In this document: positions 6,050-7,297 of the stretch, in pieces
How positions within the stretch are numbered: position 1 is the stretch's first letter
How the letters are laid out: each line of letters begins with the position of its first letter
Assembly (NCBI GenBank): GCA_030615865.1
Contig: JAUWYK010000082.1
Coordinates: 1-7,297 of the forward strand
Direction: 5' to 3'
Origin: Dehalococcoidia bacterium
Lineage (GTDB): Bacteria > Chloroflexota > Dehalococcoidia > Dehalococcoidales > JAUWYK01
Length of the DNA stretch: 7,297 bases
Position numbers and translations under genes: made by a program
The notes under the pieces: model-generated
The model's input: the letters and a program-made list of their open reading frames with translations, nothing else
Database searches by the model: none
What the model was told of the DNA's origin: nothing

Positions 6050-6416
6050 GCTGTACCTCCTTGTTTTTCGCTTCAATGCGTACTTCATAACCTACCGCTT
6101 TAAGCAGATCAGGATCTAAGACGTCTTCTGGTTTTATCCCTCTTTGAATATCAAAGGCAAAGTAAAGCACAAACTGCCAAGGTGGTATATCCCTTGTGAC
6201 CCATTGCTTTAGTTGCGCTAGGATTAACAAATACTCTTGCTTAGATAAAGTGTTCCATAACGGCCCTTTACTCAAATATAACAATGACGCGGAGTATATG
6301 CGGTCTTGTTGTTCAGAGAGGCCAACCACATTTGTCCAGATGGTTTGTAAGTCATCAATGTAATCAGAAATCGGTTTTGGTAGAGTGTCTGGTAGAGTAT
6401 AAAGTATTGTATGCAT
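6021..6416 (-). CDS. Uncharacterised 131-residue protein upstream of the integrase remnant
   Basis: The family is not recognised. The protein begins MHTILYTLPDTLPKPISDYID and is rich in aromatic and Leu residues (IYSASLLYLSKGPLWNTLSKQEYLLILAQLKQW, spanning about 6300-6200). It has WQFVLYFAFDIQRG and PEDVLDPDLLKAVGYEV, and ends in a charged tail, KEVQHERTHRKEG. It appears soluble and largely helical. No clear ribosome site precedes the ATG at 6416. A TTG at 6425 is the only start further up before an in-frame TGA at 6434-6432, so the 5' end may be damaged. Its last 29 bases overlap the integrase-like start at 6049, whose ribosome site lies inside this gene. That layout suggests it belonged to the same mobile element, possibly as a small accessory or regulatory protein. 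This is inference from position only. Confidence 0.5.
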   Translation of the reverse strand: MHTILYTLPDTLPKPISDYIDDLQTIWTNVVGLSEQQDRIYSASLLYLSKGPLWNTLSKQEYLLILAQLKQWVTRDIPPWQFVLYFAFDIQRGIKPEDVLDPDLLKAVGYEVRIEAKNKEVQHERTHRKEG

Positions 6417-6527
6417 GCACCACAAGGGGCATCACCACAGAAAAGAGCCCAAGCGCTTGTGTAGGCAACCTCAGGGCCAATAGCTGGCACCGAGGATAAT
6501 CGATTAAGTTAAGGAGGTTGAGCTGAG
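6417..6527. other. Divergent intergenic region with short palindromes
   Basis: This gap separates the minus-strand mobile-element remnant from the plus-strand cox genes. It holds the 10-base palindrome CAAGCGCTTG at 6450-6459 and two copies of CACCACA near 6419-6439. A second palindrome, TGCATGCA, lies at its left edge (6412-6419). A GATAAT at 6495-6500 could be a -10 for coxG, but no matching -35 is seen at the right spacing. The palindromes are candidate operator sites for cox expression; chance is not excluded. Confidence 0.3.
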
Positions 6528-6980
6528 ATGCTGTTAGAAGGCAAATTTGCCCTAAAGGCACCTAGTCAGAAGGTATGGGATACTTTACTTGCTCCGAATA
6601 CATTGCTTTCCTGTGTATCCGGCGCTGAGAAGATAGAGCGTCTAGACGAGAAGACCTACGACTGTGTAGTGAGGCAGAAAGTTGGTTCCATATCTGTAAA
6701 ATTTAAATTTAAGAGCGTACTTACTAAGGTAGATGCCCCGAAGCATTTAGAATTCGATGGCGAGAGGGAGCACATCGGTAAGGTCGGTCACTTTGTTCAA
6801 AAGAGCGTAGTCGATTTGAAGGAGACCCCGGGGGAGAAGCGGAGATTTCTTAATAAGTCAGATGCAAGCATTGTGGGGAAACTGGCTATGTTCGGGGACA
6901 GAATAATGAGAGCCAGAGCAAAGAAGGTGCAAGGGGAGCTTACGAGCGTCCTTGATGGGAAATTCATAAGTTTGGTATAA
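6528..6980 (+). CDS. coxG: CoxG-like SRPBCC-family protein (CO dehydrogenase subunit G family)
   Basis: The 150 residues match the CoxG family (a START/SRPBCC-fold protein linked to Mo-hydroxylases). The start LEGKFALKAPSQKVWDTLL corresponds to the family's first strand and helix. It is followed by CVSGAEKIERLDEKTYDC, the strand region VKFKFKSVLTKVDAPKHLEF, and the C-terminal helix with SIVGKLAMFGDRIMRARAKK. In the Oligotropha carboxidovorans CO dehydrogenase cluster, CoxG helps attach or recruit the enzyme to the membrane; in other clusters its role is less defined. AAGGAGGT at 6511-6518 lies ahead of the ATG with about ten bases between AGGAGG and the start. The next gene starts 29 bases after its TAA and is the FAD-binding subunit, so this is an operon. 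CoxG is usually 150-200 residues, so this is a short but complete form. Confidence 0.85.
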   Translation: MLLEGKFALKAPSQKVWDTLLAPNTLLSCVSGAEKIERLDEKTYDCVVRQKVGSISVKFKFKSVLTKVDAPKHLEFDGEREHIGKVGHFVQKSVVDLKETPGEKRRFLNKSDASIVGKLAMFGDRIMRARAKKVQGELTSVLDGKFISLV

Positions 6981-7009
6981 TGTAGCCACTCTTGGATTGA
7001 GGAGGTCAA

Positions 7010-7297
7010 ATGATAGCGGATTTTGAGTATTTTGCTCCCAAAACAGTTAAGGAAGCCCTTTCTCTGCTTTCCCGGTACAGAGAAGAGGCTAAAATAATTG
7101 CCGGCGGGCAGTCGATGCTGGTTATCATGAAGCAAGGTCTGTTCGCACCCGAATACTTGATTGATATCAAGGGCATATCAGCTCTGGACTATATAAAATA
7201 CGATGAGGGGAAAGGTTTGAGAATTGGGGCGTTAACCATACATCGAGCCATAGAGAAATCTCCGGTTATCCAGAAGCATTTCGGAGTGCTCAGCGAG
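7010..7297 (+). CDS. coxM: FAD-binding medium subunit of a CoxM/xanthine dehydrogenase-type Mo-hydroxylase (3' end outside window)
   Basis: The frame is open from the ATG at 7010 through the window end (96 codons). The start MIADFEYFAPKTVKEALSLL is the usual opening of the CoxM/XdhB FAD domain. The two FAD-contact segments are present: IIAGGQSMLVIMKQGL at residues about 29-44, matching AGGxSLLxxMK, and LRIGALTIHRAIEKSPVI, matching IGAxTxHxxIE. DIKGISALDYI lies between them. The subunit passes electrons from the molybdenum centre and 2Fe-2S clusters through FAD. GAGGAGGT at 6999-7006 sits three bases before the ATG, a strong site. The small Fe-S (coxS) and large molybdenum (coxL) genes would be expected after it but are outside the window. 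The substrate may be CO, a purine, nicotinate or another heterocycle; only the large subunit can tell. Confidence 0.9.
   Translation, partial: MIADFEYFAPKTVKEALSLLSRYREEAKIIAGGQSMLVIMKQGLFAPEYLIDIKGISALDYIKYDEGKGLRIGALTIHRAIEKSPVIQKHFGVLSE

Noticed and set aside
6272..6490. 72-codon minus-strand frame (MPAIGPEVAYTSAWALF...) overlapping the unknown gene's start
   Set aside because: It has no ribosome site, no recognised family and overlaps the longer frame at 6021-6416. A frameshift joining the two was considered, but there is no homology to support it.
6797..7135. 112-codon minus-strand frame spanning the coxG-coxM junction
   Set aside because: It lies opposite two well-recognised plus-strand genes and covers their intergenic ribosome site.
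1..7297. CRISPR array, retron, toxin-antitoxin pair or riboswitch
   Set aside because: No regularly spaced repeats, reverse transcriptase, short toxin-antitoxin gene pair or recognisable riboswitch core was seen on either strand.

Overview
The window reads as a piece of a bacterial chromosome of intermediate GC content. The gene set is a RadC-type protein, a family-5 peptide-binding protein, an archaeal-type ADP-forming acyl-CoA synthetase alpha chain, and the start of a coxG/coxM molybdenum-hydroxylase cluster. Such a mix would fit an anaerobic or subsurface bacterium such as a Chloroflexota/Dehalococcoidia relative. That placement is inference from gene content; no taxonomic marker is present.

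Layout. (1) 2-415 (+) is the C-terminal JAMM domain of RadC, cut by the window edge. (2) 442-499 holds two perfect hairpins back to back, the second with a T-rich tail on the minus strand, between radC and a convergent minus-strand gene of unknown function (542-898). (3) 1038-4499 (+) is a tight three-gene set: a gamma-glutamylcyclotransferase-like protein, a secreted solute-binding protein and an acyl-CoA synthetase alpha subunit, with gaps of 37 and 20 bases (19 if the second gene starts at 1459). (4) 4496-5521 (-) is an A/T-rich gene for an AlbA_2/Schlafen-type protein with a C-terminal Cys/His cluster. Its stop codon overlaps that of the synthetase gene. (5) 5581-5672 (-) is tRNA-Ser(UGA) with an encoded CCA. 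(6) 5687-5869 (-) is a small two-helix membrane protein just upstream of the tRNA, behind a TATAAT-type promoter. (7) 5900-6416 (-) holds an unknown protein followed, with overlap, by a strong Shine-Dalgarno site and the first ~14 codons of what looks like a phage-type tyrosine integrase, after which the similarity ends. (8) 6528-7297 (+) is coxG followed by the start of coxM, running off the window.

How it fits together. The plus-strand set could serve peptide or glutamyl-compound use: binding outside the cell, removal of gamma-glutamyl groups, and acyl-CoA to ATP conversion. However, the transporter permeases and the ATP-grasp beta subunit are not in the window. The block from about 4500 to 6430 is all on the minus strand and is A/T-rich in places. 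It contains a tRNA, a defence-like gene and a broken integrase start, so it looks like an accessory patch between two metabolic regions. No complete undescribed system can be demonstrated. The AlbA_2 gene and the integrase-start module are the best leads.
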